Part shown: positions 8,624 to 17,797 of the stretch, one piece after another
Layout: each line of letters opens with the position of its first letter
Position numbering within the stretch: position 1 is the first letter of the stretch
Assembly (NCBI GenBank): GCA_031552735.1
Contig: JAVBMF010000001.1
Coordinates: 1 to 64,000, forward strand
DNA length: 64,000 bases
Source: JAVBUY01 sp031552735
GTDB lineage: Bacteria; Bacillota; Clostridia; Christensenellales; Aristaeellaceae
Direction: 5' to 3'
Program-made: the position numbers and the translations under genes
Notes under the pieces: generated by a model
Database searches by the model: none
What the model saw: the letters and a program-made list of their open reading frames with translations, nothing else
Told to the model about the DNA's origin: nothing

Positions 8624-10108
8624 ATGACCCAACAGATTCACGTGATGGCATGGCGGCGAATCATCGCGGCCGCGCTCTGTGCGCTGCTGTGCGCGCTATG
8701 CTTGCCATCCTTTGCCGAGGATGAGAGCGCCGACCCGGTTGTGTGCTTCACCGCTGTGGTGACGCGCAAGCTGACCATCCGCAAGACACGCGATCAGGGC
8801 GGAAAATCGGTGGGCACGGTGGACAAAGACGAAACCGTCGAAATCGTGCAGCTTGAGAAAGACTGGGCAAAGGTGCTCAAGGACGGCAAAACCGGCTGGA
8901 TTGTCGGCAAGTACTTCACCGACATGCAGGTGCTCGATGAAACCGCGCCGGTGCCCGACATGTACAAATTCATGCTGCTGCCGCCGTTTTTGCCGCGCTT
9001 TAGCGGCGCGGTGCACGGCAATGTGTCGTTGCGCTCGGATATGGATGTCAACGCCAAGCTGCTGGCGACGCTTTATGACGGCAACCGTGTGGAACTGTCG
9101 CAGATTACGCCTGACTGGATCATGGCGCGCTATCGCGGCAAGCTGGGATTCGTGCAGACCGAGTACATCAGCGATCTGGAGGTCATCGACCCCTATCTGG
9201 CCATTCTGCCCGATCAAAAGCTGTACCCCTATGCGGCGGTGGCGGTCAATGATCTGGATATCGAGGCGGCGGTGCCCGGTGAAAGCGGTGTGAAGCAGCA
9301 CGTGCCCGCCGGGTCGGTGTTTCCCGTGACCGAGCCGGACGAACAGGGCACTGTGCGCATCCCATACTTGCGCAGCATTGGACAAGTTAGCCAGAACGAA
9401 GTGGAGCTGCTGCGCGTCGTGCCGTATGATGAGGCGCAGGAAGGCGAGCTGATCGGCGTATTCTCCACCTTCTTCCCCAAGGAGGCCGAGCGTGAGATTG
9501 ACGAAGGCCGCCGCTTCAATATTGAGCTGGGCGTGCAGCTGGTCGGCGGCACGGTGGTGCAGCCCGGGGAGCAGTTTTCCTTTAACAAACTGGCCGCGCC
9601 CTATGCCAAGAGCAAGGGCTACGAACTGGGCCCGATCATCAACTATACCAGCGACAAGAAAACCGGCTATGGCGGCGGTGTGTGTCAGGTATCAACTACG
9701 CTGTACAATGTGGTGCTGCAATTGCCGCTAAAGGTCGTGCGCTGGCGTCCGCACAGTTCGTATGGCATCAGCTATGCGCCGGTCAATTTTGACTGCGCGG
9801 TGGGGGACAACAATCTGGATTTCATCTTTGCCAATGAGCTGCCGTACGCGATCCGCATCCAGTTGGACGTGTGGGACGGCGTGGTGTGCGCGCGCATCTA
9901 TCGCGATGGCGAGCTGGCGATGCCCGATCCCACAGAAACGCCGGAACCGACCGAGCAGCCCGAACAGCCCGAACCAACGCAGCAGGCACAGGATGCGGAG
10001 CCGGTCAGTACGCCCGAGCCGCAAGGCGATTCGGAGGACGACTCCTTCTTTGGCGAGCCGACCGCCGCGCCCACCCCGACGCCGACCGAGGAGGCTGTGC
10101 AGGGATGA
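8624..10108 (+). CDS. Exported VanW-family protein with SH3-like domains (first of a pair)
   Basis: 494 residues. A signal peptide (RRIIAAALCALLCALCLPSF) is followed by two bacterial SH3-like repeats (about 42-105 and 125-190), typical of cell-wall binding. A VanW domain follows with the hallmark GYGGGVCQVSTTLYN (about residue 348) and HSSYGISYAP. The last 65 residues are rich in Pro, Glu, Thr and Gln. VanW proteins are widespread in Bacillota and often wall-associated, but their biochemical role is unknown; glycopeptide resistance should not be inferred because no vanHAX genes are nearby. Start ATG follows GGGAGGGA. Its stop overlaps the next start in ATGA, so the pair is translationally coupled. 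Confidence 0.88.
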   Translation: MTQQIHVMAWRRIIAAALCALLCALCLPSFAEDESADPVVCFTAVVTRKLTIRKTRDQGGKSVGTVDKDETVEIVQLEKDWAKVLKDGKTGWIVGKYFTDMQVLDETAPVPDMYKFMLLPPFLPRFSGAVHGNVSLRSDMDVNAKLLATLYDGNRVELSQITPDWIMARYRGKLGFVQTEYISDLEVIDPYLAILPDQKLYPYAAVAVNDLDIEAAVPGESGVKQHVPAGSVFPVTEPDEQGTVRIPYLRSIGQVSQNEVELLRVVPYDEAQEGELIGVFSTFFPKEAEREIDEGRRFNIELGVQLVGGTVVQPGEQFSFNKLAAPYAKSKGYELGPIINYTSDKKTGYGGGVCQVSTTLYNVVLQLPLKVVRWRPHSSYGISYAPVNFDCAVGDNNLDFIFANELPYAIRIQLDVWDGVVCARIYRDGELAMPDPTETPEPTEQPEQPEPTQQAQDAEPVSTPEPQGDSEDDSFFGEPTAAPTPTPTEEAVQG

Positions 10109-11115
10109 GCCTAAAACGATGGGTATGCGGCGTACTGGCGGCGCTGATGTTGGGCGGGGGCGGCACGGCTGCGCTTGCCGAGGAGGCATCCGCATCCAGC
10201 GCGTATATCGCGGTGGCCAGCAAGGCGATCCCGGTGTACGCCAAGAAGAACACCGATAGCAAGCAGCTATATAGGGTGGAAGCGGACGCCACACTGGACG
10301 TGACCGATTACGACCGAACTTGGTTGACGCTGGAGGGCGTGGATGGGCAACCATTTGGGTATGTGCAGCGCAAATATACCGAGCGACTGCAACCACGCGA
10401 CCCCACGCAAGGGCTGATGCCCGGCGTCACCGCACAGGCAGCGCTGGCGGTCGCCACACAGCAGGTATCGTTCCGTCCGGCGGGCTATTCCGGCGCGATG
10501 CGCTATCCCGAGGGAACGGTGTTTGCCGTGCAGGAAGTGCGCGACAGTGCTGTCGGGCTGGTGTATGGGCGCATGGATGGGCTGCAAAGCATGGACAGGG
10601 CGGGGCTGGACATCCAGCCGGTCGTGCCATGGCGCGATGCGCAGCCCGGCGACCTGATCAGCGCGTACACGACCTACTACGCCACGTCGCCGTACAAGCA
10701 CCTGAATCAAGGGCGCATGGCCAATCTGGCGCTGACCTGCCACCGGCTGGACGGTGTGACCGTCGCGGCGGGCGCGGATTTCTCTTTTAATCAGTACTGC
10801 GCGCCGTACACCAAAGAAAACGGTTATGTCCGCGCGCCGATTGTGTCCGGGTCACAGGCCGACGGCTATGGCGGCGGCGCGTGTCAGGTATCCACCACAC
10901 TGCACAACGCGGCGATTCGTATCCCGTCTGTGCTCAAGGATCACCATCTGCATTCGCAGAACGGCGCGCCCTATACGCCGCCCGGCCGCGACGCGACGGT
11001 GGGCGACCTGTGGGACTATGTGTTCCAGAACGCACTGCCGTATGATATCCGCATGGCCGCCTACGTCGGCGACGGCGTGCTGACCATCGCGATCTACCGC
11101 GCGGAGAACCATTGA
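10105..11115 (+). CDS. Exported VanW-family protein (second of a pair)
   Basis: 336 residues, paralogous to the upstream gene. It has a signal peptide ending near ALAEE, one SH3-like segment (about 33-95), and a VanW domain with GYGGGACQVSTTLHN (about residue 254) and the closing AVYRAE-like strand. It lacks the second SH3 repeat and the acidic Pro-rich tail of its neighbour. The start at 10105 overlaps the previous stop; a long upstream extension of the frame runs antiparallel in sense to the first gene's tail and is not credible. A perfect terminator follows. Confidence 0.87.
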   Translation: MSLKRWVCGVLAALMLGGGGTAALAEEASASSAYIAVASKAIPVYAKKNTDSKQLYRVEADATLDVTDYDRTWLTLEGVDGQPFGYVQRKYTERLQPRDPTQGLMPGVTAQAALAVATQQVSFRPAGYSGAMRYPEGTVFAVQEVRDSAVGLVYGRMDGLQSMDRAGLDIQPVVPWRDAQPGDLISAYTTYYATSPYKHLNQGRMANLALTCHRLDGVTVAAGADFSFNQYCAPYTKENGYVRAPIVSGSQADGYGGGACQVSTTLHNAAIRIPSVLKDHHLHSQNGAPYTPPGRDATVGDLWDYVFQNALPYDIRMAAYVGDGVLTIAIYRAENH

Positions 11116-11131
11116 GCAGGGAATCTTGCAT

Positions 11132-11157
11132 GCGCCGGGGAAACCGGCGCTTTTTTT
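11132..11157 (+). terminator. Intrinsic terminator after the VanW pair
   Basis: GCGCCGG and CCGGCGC form a 7-bp stem around a GGAAA loop, followed by seven T residues. Confidence 0.92.
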
Positions 11158-11199
11158 GCGCAATTTGTGGAAAATGGGCGGAGAAAATGCAAGATGCTC

Positions 11200-11228
11200 T
11201 TGCAAAAAATGCACGGATTTAGTACAAT
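11200..11228 (+). promoter_or_regulatory. Promoter of the rpiR-like regulator gene
   Basis: TTGCAA and TACAAT are separated by exactly 17 bases. The proposed GTG start lies 36 bases downstream. Confidence 0.75.
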
Positions 11229-11263
11229 GTGCGCAAGACGTTGCGGAATTGGAGGCAATTTGC

Positions 11264-12139
11264 GTGCACGATATCCAAGATATGCAGGAAATGATTCGCA
11301 AGCTCAACCAGAGCGGCAAGCGCCTGAGCAAGGGCCACCGGCGAATCGTCGAATACATTGTGGAGCATTATGACAAGGCGGTATTCATGACCGCCTCGAA
11401 GCTGGGCGAAAAAGTTGGCGTCAGCGAATCGACGGTGGTGCGCTTTGCGTCGGCACTGGGCTACGACGGCTATCCGCAGCTGCAAAAGGCGCTGCAAGAG
11501 CTGGTTCGCCACCGCCTCACCTCGGTGCAGCGCTTCGAGATGGTGTCGGAGATTGAGCAGAACGCCATCCTGCGCACCGTGCTGAAGGCCGATATGCAGA
11601 ACATCCGCACCACCATCGAGGAGTGCGACCCCGACCTGTTTGACCGCGTGGTGGAAAGCACGCTCAAGGCGCGCAACATCTATCTGCTGGGCGTGCGCGC
11701 CGCCGCGCCGCTGGCGCAGTTCATGGGCTATTACCTGCACTACGTATTTGACAATGTGCATGTGGTCGGCGAAGGCGTCAACGATATCTTCGAGCAGATT
11801 TCGCGCATTGGCAAGGGCGATCTGCTCTTTGGCATCAGCTTTCCGCGCTATTCCTCGCGCACGCTGGAGGCGATGAAATTCGCCGGATCGCGCGGTGCGA
11901 CCGTGGTGGCGCTGACCGACGGGCCGATGTCGCCGCTGTGCGATATCGCCGCGATGACGCTGACCGCGCGCACAGACATGGCGTCGTTTGTCGATTCACT
12001 GGCCGCGCCGCTGTCGATGATCAACGCGCTGATTGTGGCGCTGGGCCTGCGCAAGAAGGATGAACTGTCGGAGCATTTTACGCTCATGGAAGGAATATGG
12101 GATGCAAACAAGGTCTACCTTGACAAAGAAGGCAAATGA
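11264..12139 (+). CDS. MurR/RpiR-family transcriptional regulator (HTH plus SIS domain)
   Basis: 291 residues. An N-terminal RpiR-type helix-turn-helix (about 15-75, with TASKLGEKVGVSESTVVRFA) precedes a SIS sugar-phosphate-binding domain (about 115-250, IYLLGVRAAAPLAQFMGYY). Such regulators respond to phosphosugars such as MurNAc-6-P. GTG at 11264 is chosen because GGAGG lies eight bases upstream and the promoter ends at 11228; the longer frame from 11126 would start inside the preceding terminator. The effector and targets cannot be read from the context: the next genes are a flavoprotein and a kinase-like protein. Confidence 0.87.
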   Translation: MHDIQDMQEMIRKLNQSGKRLSKGHRRIVEYIVEHYDKAVFMTASKLGEKVGVSESTVVRFASALGYDGYPQLQKALQELVRHRLTSVQRFEMVSEIEQNAILRTVLKADMQNIRTTIEECDPDLFDRVVESTLKARNIYLLGVRAAAPLAQFMGYYLHYVFDNVHVVGEGVNDIFEQISRIGKGDLLFGISFPRYSSRTLEAMKFAGSRGATVVALTDGPMSPLCDIAAMTLTARTDMASFVDSLAAPLSMINALIVALGLRKKDELSEHFTLMEGIWDANKVYLDKEGK

Positions 12140-13394
12140 CGTCGTGGTGATCGGCGGTGGTCCGGCGGGCATGATGGCCGCGCTGACCGCAGCCAAGGCG
12201 GGCGTGGCGGTGCTGCTGCTGGAGCGCAACGAGAAGCTGGGCAAGAAGCTCTACATCACCGGCAAGGGCCGCTGCAACCTGACCAATACCGCGGATATGG
12301 ACACATTCTTTCGACAAGTGCCGCGCAATCCGCGATTTTTGCAATCGGCGGTGCGGCGCTTTTCCTATGTGCAGCTGCTCGACCTGATGGACGCGCTGGG
12401 CGTGCCCACGGTGGAGGAGCGCGGCGGCCGCGTGTTTCCGGCCAGCCAGAAGGCCAGCGACGTGACCCGCGCGTTTGAGCGCGGCATGCGTCAGGCTGGT
12501 GTGGCGATTCGCCTAAACGCGCGCGTAAGCGAGGTGCTGCGCGACGATGCGGGCGCGGTGTGCGGCGTCGCGCTGGACGGCGGCGAGCGCATCGCCGCCC
12601 GCGCGGTGATTATCGCGACCGGCGGGGCAAGCTATCCGGTGACCGGCAGCACCGGCGACGGATACGGATTTGCCCGGGCACTGGGACACACCGTCCATGC
12701 GCCGCTGCCTTCGCTGGTGGGGCTGACCACGCGCGATGCGTGGCCCAAGGCGCTGACCGGGCTGTCGCTGAAAAACATCCGGCTGTCCGCGCGGCGCGAC
12801 GGCAAAGTGATTTTTGACGAGCTGGGCGAGATGCTTTTCACACACTTTGGCATCTCCGGCCCGCTGGTGCTGGAACTATCCAGCGACGCGCAGGGCACCT
12901 GCGCGTTCGGCGCGCTGGATGTGCGGCTGGACATGAAGCCCGCCCTGACGCTGGAGCAGTTGGACGCGCGCCTTCAGCGCGACTTTGAGGAGCATGCGCG
13001 CAAGCAGTTTCATAGTATGCTGCCAGGGCTGTTGCCGGGCAAGATGGCCAACCTCGCGCCGGAGCTTGTCGGCATCGCCGCTGACAAGCCGGTGCACCAG
13101 ATTACCCGCGCCGAGCGGCAGGCGCTGTGCGCGTGGCTGAAACACATCGCGCTGCCGGTGACCGGCACGCGCGGGCTGGAAGAAGCCATCGTGACGCGCG
13201 GGGGCGTCGAGGTCAAGGAAGTGAACCCATCGACCATGATGTCGCGCGCCGTGCCCGGCCTCTACTTTGCCGGAGAGGTGCTGGATGTGGACGCGCACAC
13301 CGGCGGATTCAATATACAAATCGCGTGCGCCACCGGGGCGCTGGCGGGGCAGTGCGCCGCCGCGACCGCAATGGGCGCGGAGCGGGAGGAATAG
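12102..13394 (+). CDS. HI0933-family flavoprotein (BaiN-like NAD(P)/FAD-dependent oxidoreductase)
   Basis: 430 residues with an N-terminal Rossmann FAD-binding motif (VVIGGGPAGMMAA, about residue 15), the family segment LGKKLYITGKGRCNLTN, the GGASYP motif near residue 175, and the C-terminal FAD contact GLYFAGEVLDVDAHTGG. HI0933-like proteins are widespread; some are implicated in reduction of unsaturated or bile-acid-type substrates, but the usual substrate is unknown. The ATG at 12102 has GGAAGGA upstream and overlaps the end of the regulator gene by 38 bases, so the two are co-transcribed. Confidence 0.9.
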   Translation: MQTRSTLTKKANDVVVIGGGPAGMMAALTAAKAGVAVLLLERNEKLGKKLYITGKGRCNLTNTADMDTFFRQVPRNPRFLQSAVRRFSYVQLLDLMDALGVPTVEERGGRVFPASQKASDVTRAFERGMRQAGVAIRLNARVSEVLRDDAGAVCGVALDGGERIAARAVIIATGGASYPVTGSTGDGYGFARALGHTVHAPLPSLVGLTTRDAWPKALTGLSLKNIRLSARRDGKVIFDELGEMLFTHFGISGPLVLELSSDAQGTCAFGALDVRLDMKPALTLEQLDARLQRDFEEHARKQFHSMLPGLLPGKMANLAPELVGIAADKPVHQITRAERQALCAWLKHIALPVTGTRGLEEAIVTRGGVEVKEVNPSTMMSRAVPGLYFAGEVLDVDAHTGGFNIQIACATGALAGQCAAATAMGAEREE

Positions 13395-13395
13395 C

Positions 13396-15063
13396 ATGAG
13401 TCAAAAGCATCAAACCATTCAGGTAACCATCGAGGGCGTGACCGCGTCCTGCCAGGTCGGCACGTCGGTGCAGGACTGGCTGAAAGCGCATTTGCCCGCG
13501 CGCCTTGATGGCACGATGGCGGTGACGCTGGGCGATAGCATCAAGGGTCTGCGCTGGCAGCCGCAGCAGGACTGCGCGCTGACGCTGCTGGACTACACCA
13601 ACGAGGAAGTCCGCCGCATGTACGAGCGGTCGGCGCGCTTCCTATTCTTATTGGCGCTGCGCGACACCATGCCCGGCGCGCGCGCCCGGTTCGAGCACAG
13701 TGCGGGCTACGGCGTCTATGTGCAGCTGCACGATGCCGAGGCGCTCAACAGCCTGAAGGTGCGGCGCATCGAGCAGCGCATGCGTCAGCTTGCCGAGGAG
13801 GATTTGCCGTTTGTGCGCACGCGCTGGACGCGCGAGCAGGCGATGGCCTACTTTGAGCAGGACGGCCAAGCCGACAAGGTTCGCCTGCTGGGCTACCGCC
13901 CGTACAACCACTTCGACGTGTACACCTGCGGCGGGATGAACGAGTATTTCTATGGCGAGATGCTGCCTTCGACCGGGTATGTGCGCGCGTTCTCGCTGCA
14001 ATATTACCTGCCCGGACTGGTGCTGCAATTGCCCGCGCCGGGGCAGCCCGATCGCCCCGCGCCATTCCGCGAGAACCCGAAGCTGCTGCGCACGCTGTCC
14101 GAATCGGCACGCTGGGCGCAGATACTGCACAGCCAGAACGCCGCCGACCTGAACGACCTGATCGCGCAGAAGAAGCTGCGGCCATTCATCCGCGTCAACG
14201 AGGCGCTGCACGAAAAGTCCATCGCGGATATCGCCGACCAGATCGTCGAACGTGGCGCGCGCGTGGTGCTGATCGCCGGGCCGTCCTGCTCGGGCAAGAC
14301 CACGTTCATCAACCGGCTGACCACGCAGTTGCGTGTCAACGCCTGCGAGCCGGTGGCGATCTCGCTGGACGACTATTATATGGATCGCGACAAGGTGCCG
14401 CTGGACGCGCACGGCAAGCCCGATCTGGAGTGCCTGGAGTCCATTGACGTGCCGCTGTTCAATCAGCATCTGGTGCAGCTATTGCAGGGCGAAACGGTGG
14501 AGGTGCCGCTCTTTTCCTTTAAGAACGGCAAGCGCGAGCCGCACGGCCATGCCATGCGCGTGCGCGCCGATCAGCCGATCCTCATCGAGGGCATCCATGG
14601 CCTGAACAACAAGCTGACCGAAGAAATTCCGTGCGATATGAAATTCAAAATCTATATCAGCGCGCTGACGCAGCTCAATCTGGACGACCACAACCGCATC
14701 CGCACCACCGATGTGCGCCTGCTGCGCCGTCTGGTGCGCGACAAGGAAACGCGCGGCGCATCAGTGGATCGCACCATGGGCATGTGGGACGATGTGCGCG
14801 CGGGCGAGGAAAAGTACATCTTCCCCTTTCAGGAGCAGGCCGACGTGATGTTCAACTCGTCGCTGCTCTACGAGTTGCCCATGCTCAAGAAGCTGGCATA
14901 TCCGATGCTCGCCTCGGTGCTCGAGGACAGCCCGTGGTATCTGCGCGCGAACCGGCTGATCAAGTTTCTCAATTATTTCCTAGATGGCGAGGTAGAGGAC
15001 GAGATTCCGCCGACCTCCATTTTGCGTGAGTTTATCGGCGGCTGTACGTTCTATAAGGAATAG
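13396..15063 (+). CDS. TGS / threonyl-tRNA-synthetase-like / uridine kinase-like fusion protein
   Basis: 555 residues in three parts. A TGS-like N-terminus (about 5-65) is followed by a region resembling the threonyl/alanyl-tRNA synthetase second additional domain (about 70-230, with HFDVYTCGGMNEYFYGE). The C-terminal half is a uridine kinase/phosphoribulokinase-like P-loop kinase (GPSCSGKTTF, about residue 295; SLDDYYMDRD, about 330; IEGIHGLN). This fused architecture is common in Clostridia and is annotated as nucleoside kinase; the substrate is not established from sequence. Start ATG follows GGGAGGA directly after the flavoprotein gene. Confidence 0.88.
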   Translation: MSQKHQTIQVTIEGVTASCQVGTSVQDWLKAHLPARLDGTMAVTLGDSIKGLRWQPQQDCALTLLDYTNEEVRRMYERSARFLFLLALRDTMPGARARFEHSAGYGVYVQLHDAEALNSLKVRRIEQRMRQLAEEDLPFVRTRWTREQAMAYFEQDGQADKVRLLGYRPYNHFDVYTCGGMNEYFYGEMLPSTGYVRAFSLQYYLPGLVLQLPAPGQPDRPAPFRENPKLLRTLSESARWAQILHSQNAADLNDLIAQKKLRPFIRVNEALHEKSIADIADQIVERGARVVLIAGPSCSGKTTFINRLTTQLRVNACEPVAISLDDYYMDRDKVPLDAHGKPDLECLESIDVPLFNQHLVQLLQGETVEVPLFSFKNGKREPHGHAMRVRADQPILIEGIHGLNNKLTEEIPCDMKFKIYISALTQLNLDDHNRIRTTDVRLLRRLVRDKETRGASVDRTMGMWDDVRAGEEKYIFPFQEQADVMFNSSLLYELPMLKKLAYPMLASVLEDSPWYLRANRLIKFLNYFLDGEVEDEIPPTSILREFIGGCTFYKE

Positions 15064-15157
15064 CTGCGCCTGCAAAATTTGCAAACTCGCCCATCAACTG
15101 CCCTGATAGTTTGCCTGCTCCGCGCGCACAATAGCGCCGAGAGGAGGCGAACACAAC

Positions 15158-15688
15158 TTGAAGAGGACGATCCTACTATTCCTATGCATGGTGATCCTGG
15201 CCGCGCTGGCCGGTTGCGCGAGCAACACGACCACGCCCATGCCATCCGCCATGCCGCTGAACACCGACATGATGCCGACCGTGCAGCCCATGGAGAGCAC
15301 GATGCCCGGCACCAGCGCGCAACCTGAGGTGCCCTCCGCCGCGGTCAATATGACCCCGGCGGAGGCCCAACAGGCCGCCAAGCGGATCAGCGACGAAGTG
15401 GTCAAGCTCAGCGAGATTGACAAAGCGACGACCGTTGTGCTGGGCAATTCCGCGCTGGTCGGCGTAAACTTCACCGCGCAGTACAAGGGCGACATGACCA
15501 CGCGCATCAAGGACATGGTCAACGACCGTGCGAAGAAAGCCGTGCCGGTCATCCAGCGCGTGGCGGTCAGTGCGGATCCCGACTTGGTCAAGCGCATCCA
15601 GGCGATGGCCAGCGATGTCACCGGCAGTCAGGAAACCGACATCAGCTCGCAATTTTCCGAAATCTTTACGCGCATTCTGCCACAATGA
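15158..15688 (+). CDS. YhcN/YlaJ-family sporulation lipoprotein
   Basis: 176 residues starting at TTG with GAGGAGG upstream. A lipoprotein signal peptide ends in the lipobox LAGC (Cys about residue 20), followed by a Met/Thr/Pro-rich linker and a YhcN/YlaJ-like domain (TPAEAQQAAKRISDEVVKL, then a VVLGNSALVGVNF strand and DPDLVKRIQ). Family members sit in the inner spore membrane or cortex region of Bacillus and affect outgrowth; that role is inferred here. The 94-base upstream gap holds a short palindrome (TGCAAA-A-TTTGCA) but no promoter I would defend. Confidence 0.82.
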   Translation: MKRTILLFLCMVILAALAGCASNTTTPMPSAMPLNTDMMPTVQPMESTMPGTSAQPEVPSAAVNMTPAEAQQAAKRISDEVVKLSEIDKATTVVLGNSALVGVNFTAQYKGDMTTRIKDMVNDRAKKAVPVIQRVAVSADPDLVKRIQAMASDVTGSQETDISSQFSEIFTRILPQ

Positions 15689-15800
15689 TCTTGCCTTCAG
15701 GACGGTTGCGCACGCAGCCGTTTCAGGCTGTCGAACCATGCCCATGCACGCGGTGGGCATTGCTCGGCAGCCTGCGTTTTTGTACCCGGCTAATAAAAAC

Positions 15801-15837
15801 GCTCTCATCAACGATGAGAGCATTTCTTTTTGACTCG
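15801..15837. terminator. Bidirectional terminator between convergent genes
   Basis: GCTCTCATC and GATGAGAGC form a perfect 9-bp stem. It has T-rich sequence on the right and A-rich sequence on the left, so it can end both the lipoprotein transcript and the plsY transcript. The 15689-15800 interval contains another stem (ATGCCCA with TGGGCAT). Confidence 0.85.
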
Positions 15838-15840
15838 GAT

Positions 15841-16458
15841 TTACTTGCGCTTTTTCTTGAACGCGTCGGGTGCCAGTTTGTTCTCGTTGCCTTTCATCAG
15901 GCGCTGAATATTGGCGCGGTGGGCAAAGACGATGATCGCGCAGATCGCCAGACTGAGCCAGCAGAGGATGGGACGCCCCCAGTTGGTGGGGATGATCAGG
16001 ATGGGGTAGAGCAGCGCGCTGAGCACCGAACCCAGCGACACATACCGCGTGAGGAAAACGATGACGAAGAACGCTGCCAGCGCGGTCAGTCCCTGCCAGG
16101 GGAACAGAATGATGATGACCGCAAAGGAAGTGGCCACACCCTTGCCACCGCGAAAGCCGAAGAATACCGGCCACACATGCCCCACCACCGCGCCAAATCC
16201 GCCGACCATGCCGCCGTCCTTGCCGGCCAGCAGCGCGCCAAAGCCGACCGCCAGCAGGCCCTTGAGCACATCGCCGACGACGGTGAGCGCCGCGGGCTGG
16301 TTGCCCAGCACGCGCAGCATGTTGGTGGCACCGGCATTACCGCTGCCGTGCTTGCGGATGTCGGTGCCCGACAGATACTTCGACACGACAATGCCGGTGG
16401 AAAAATTGCCCAGCAAATACCCGACCACCAGGATGAGCATCAGTTTGAGGATCGCCAT
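15841..16458 (-). CDS. plsY: Glycerol-3-phosphate acyltransferase PlsY
   Basis: 205 residues with about five membrane helices. Acylates glycerol-3-phosphate from acyl-phosphate, the first step of phospholipid synthesis, at the membrane. Conserved loops are visible: GSGNAGATNMLRVLG (about residue 38), GHVWPVFFGFRGGKGVATS (about 93) and a C-terminal basic tail. Start ATG has GGAGG upstream, placed in the last codons of der, so translation is coupled to der. It is the distal gene of a minus-strand operon with der and the DUF512-type gene. Confidence 0.96.
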   Translation of the reverse strand: MAILKLMLILVVGYLLGNFSTGIVVSKYLSGTDIRKHGSGNAGATNMLRVLGNQPAALTVVGDVLKGLLAVGFGALLAGKDGGMVGGFGAVVGHVWPVFFGFRGGKGVATSFAVIIILFPWQGLTALAAFFVIVFLTRYVSLGSVLSALLYPILIIPTNWGRPILCWLSLAICAIIVFAHRANIQRLMKGNENKLAPDAFKKKRK

Positions 16459-16461
16459 AGA

Positions 16462-17793
16462 TCAGTCCTCCTTTTTTCTTTCGCGCAGGATCATGCGGAT
16501 GGGCGTTCCTTCAAAGCCGAACGCCTTGCGAAATTGATTTTCCAGATATCGCTCATAGGCGAAGTGCATCAAATTCTGGTCGTTGACAAACAGCACGAAG
16601 GTGGGCGGCGCCACCGATTGCTGCGTGCCATAGTACACCTTGAGCCTGCGCCCGCCGGTGGCCGGGGGTTGCAGCGCGGCGGTGGCATCGTGCAGCACGT
16701 CGTTGAGCACGCCGGTGGTGACGCGCTTGTTGGCCTGCGCATAGACCTCCCGGACGCCTTCCAGCACCTTGTGCACGCGCTGCCCGGTCAGCGCCGAGAT
16801 AAACTGCACCGGCGCGAAGGACATGAACTTGAACCCCTCGGACACTTCTTTTTTATAGGCTTCGAGTGTGCCGGTTTCCTTGTCCAGCGCGTCCCACTTG
16901 TTGACGATGATGATCGCCGCCTTGCCCTCGTCCAGCACGAAGCCCGCGACCTTGGTGTCCTGCTCGGTGACGCCGTCCACCGCGTCGATGAGGATCAGCG
17001 CCACATCGCAGCGGCGCACGGCGGCCAGCGAGCGCACCACCGAGTAGTGCTCGATAGACTCATCCTCGATGGCGCGCTTTTTGCGCATGCCAGCGGTGTC
17101 AATCAGCACATAGCGCTGGCCGTTCGCCTCCAGCGGGGAGTCGATGGCGTCGCGCGTGGTGCCGGGGATGTCCGATACCATGGTGCGGTTCTCGCCCAGC
17201 AAACGATTGACCAGCGACGACTTGCCCACATTGGGGCGGCCGACCACCGCGATGTGAATCGGGCGGTTTTCGTCGTCCTCGTCGGGCACGGCCTCGGGCG
17301 GCAGCAACTTGGCTACCTCGTCCAGCAGATCGCCCAATCCCATCATGTTGGTGCTGGAGATGCCGATCGGGTCGCCCAGACCGAGATTGTAAAACTCGTA
17401 GATATGATCCTGCAAACCCGTGTGGTCAATCTTGTTGACCACCAGCAACACCGGCTTGAGCGCCTTGCGCAGCATGTTGGCCACCGCTTCGTCGTCGGCG
17501 GTCATGCCCGCGCGGCCATCGACGAAGAACAGAATCACATCGCAGGTGTCGATGGCGATCTGCGCCTGCTCGCGCATCTGGCTGAGCAGCAGGTCCTCGC
17601 TCTTGGGGTCGATGCCGCCGGTGTCGATCAGCGTGAAGCTGTGGTTCAGCCACGTCACGTCGGCGTAAATGCGGTCGCGCGTCACACCCGGCGTATCCTC
17701 CACGATGGAAATGCGCCGCCCCGCGACCTTGTTGAAGAAGGTGGATTTGCCCACATTCGGGCGGCCGACCACCGCGACCAGTGCCTTTGCCAT
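16462..17793 (-). CDS. der: Ribosome biogenesis GTPase Der (EngA)
   Basis: 443 residues with two tandem Era-like GTPase domains: G1 motifs GRPNVGKSTFF (residue 9) and GRPNVGKSSLVN (about 180), DTGG and DTAGM switch II motifs, and NKID/NKWD G4 motifs, then a KH-like C-terminal domain. Essential for 50S subunit assembly. ATG is preceded by GGAGG. It lies between plsY and the DUF512-type gene in one operon. Confidence 0.98.
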   Translation of the reverse strand: MAKALVAVVGRPNVGKSTFFNKVAGRRISIVEDTPGVTRDRIYADVTWLNHSFTLIDTGGIDPKSEDLLLSQMREQAQIAIDTCDVILFFVDGRAGMTADDEAVANMLRKALKPVLLVVNKIDHTGLQDHIYEFYNLGLGDPIGISSTNMMGLGDLLDEVAKLLPPEAVPDEDDENRPIHIAVVGRPNVGKSSLVNRLLGENRTMVSDIPGTTRDAIDSPLEANGQRYVLIDTAGMRKKRAIEDESIEHYSVVRSLAAVRRCDVALILIDAVDGVTEQDTKVAGFVLDEGKAAIIIVNKWDALDKETGTLEAYKKEVSEGFKFMSFAPVQFISALTGQRVHKVLEGVREVYAQANKRVTTGVLNDVLHDATAALQPPATGGRRLKVYYGTQQSVAPPTFVLFVNDQNLMHFAYERYLENQFRKAFGFEGTPIRMILRERKKED

Positions 17794-17797
17794 GTTG

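Noticed and set aside
8624..11115. Glycopeptide (vancomycin) resistance locus
   Set aside because: VanW-domain proteins alone do not confer resistance and there are no vanH, vanA/B-type ligase or vanX genes.
11126..11263. 46-residue N-terminal extension of the RpiR regulator
   Set aside because: It would start inside the preceding terminator and upstream of the promoter; the GTG at 11264 has a proper ribosome-binding site.
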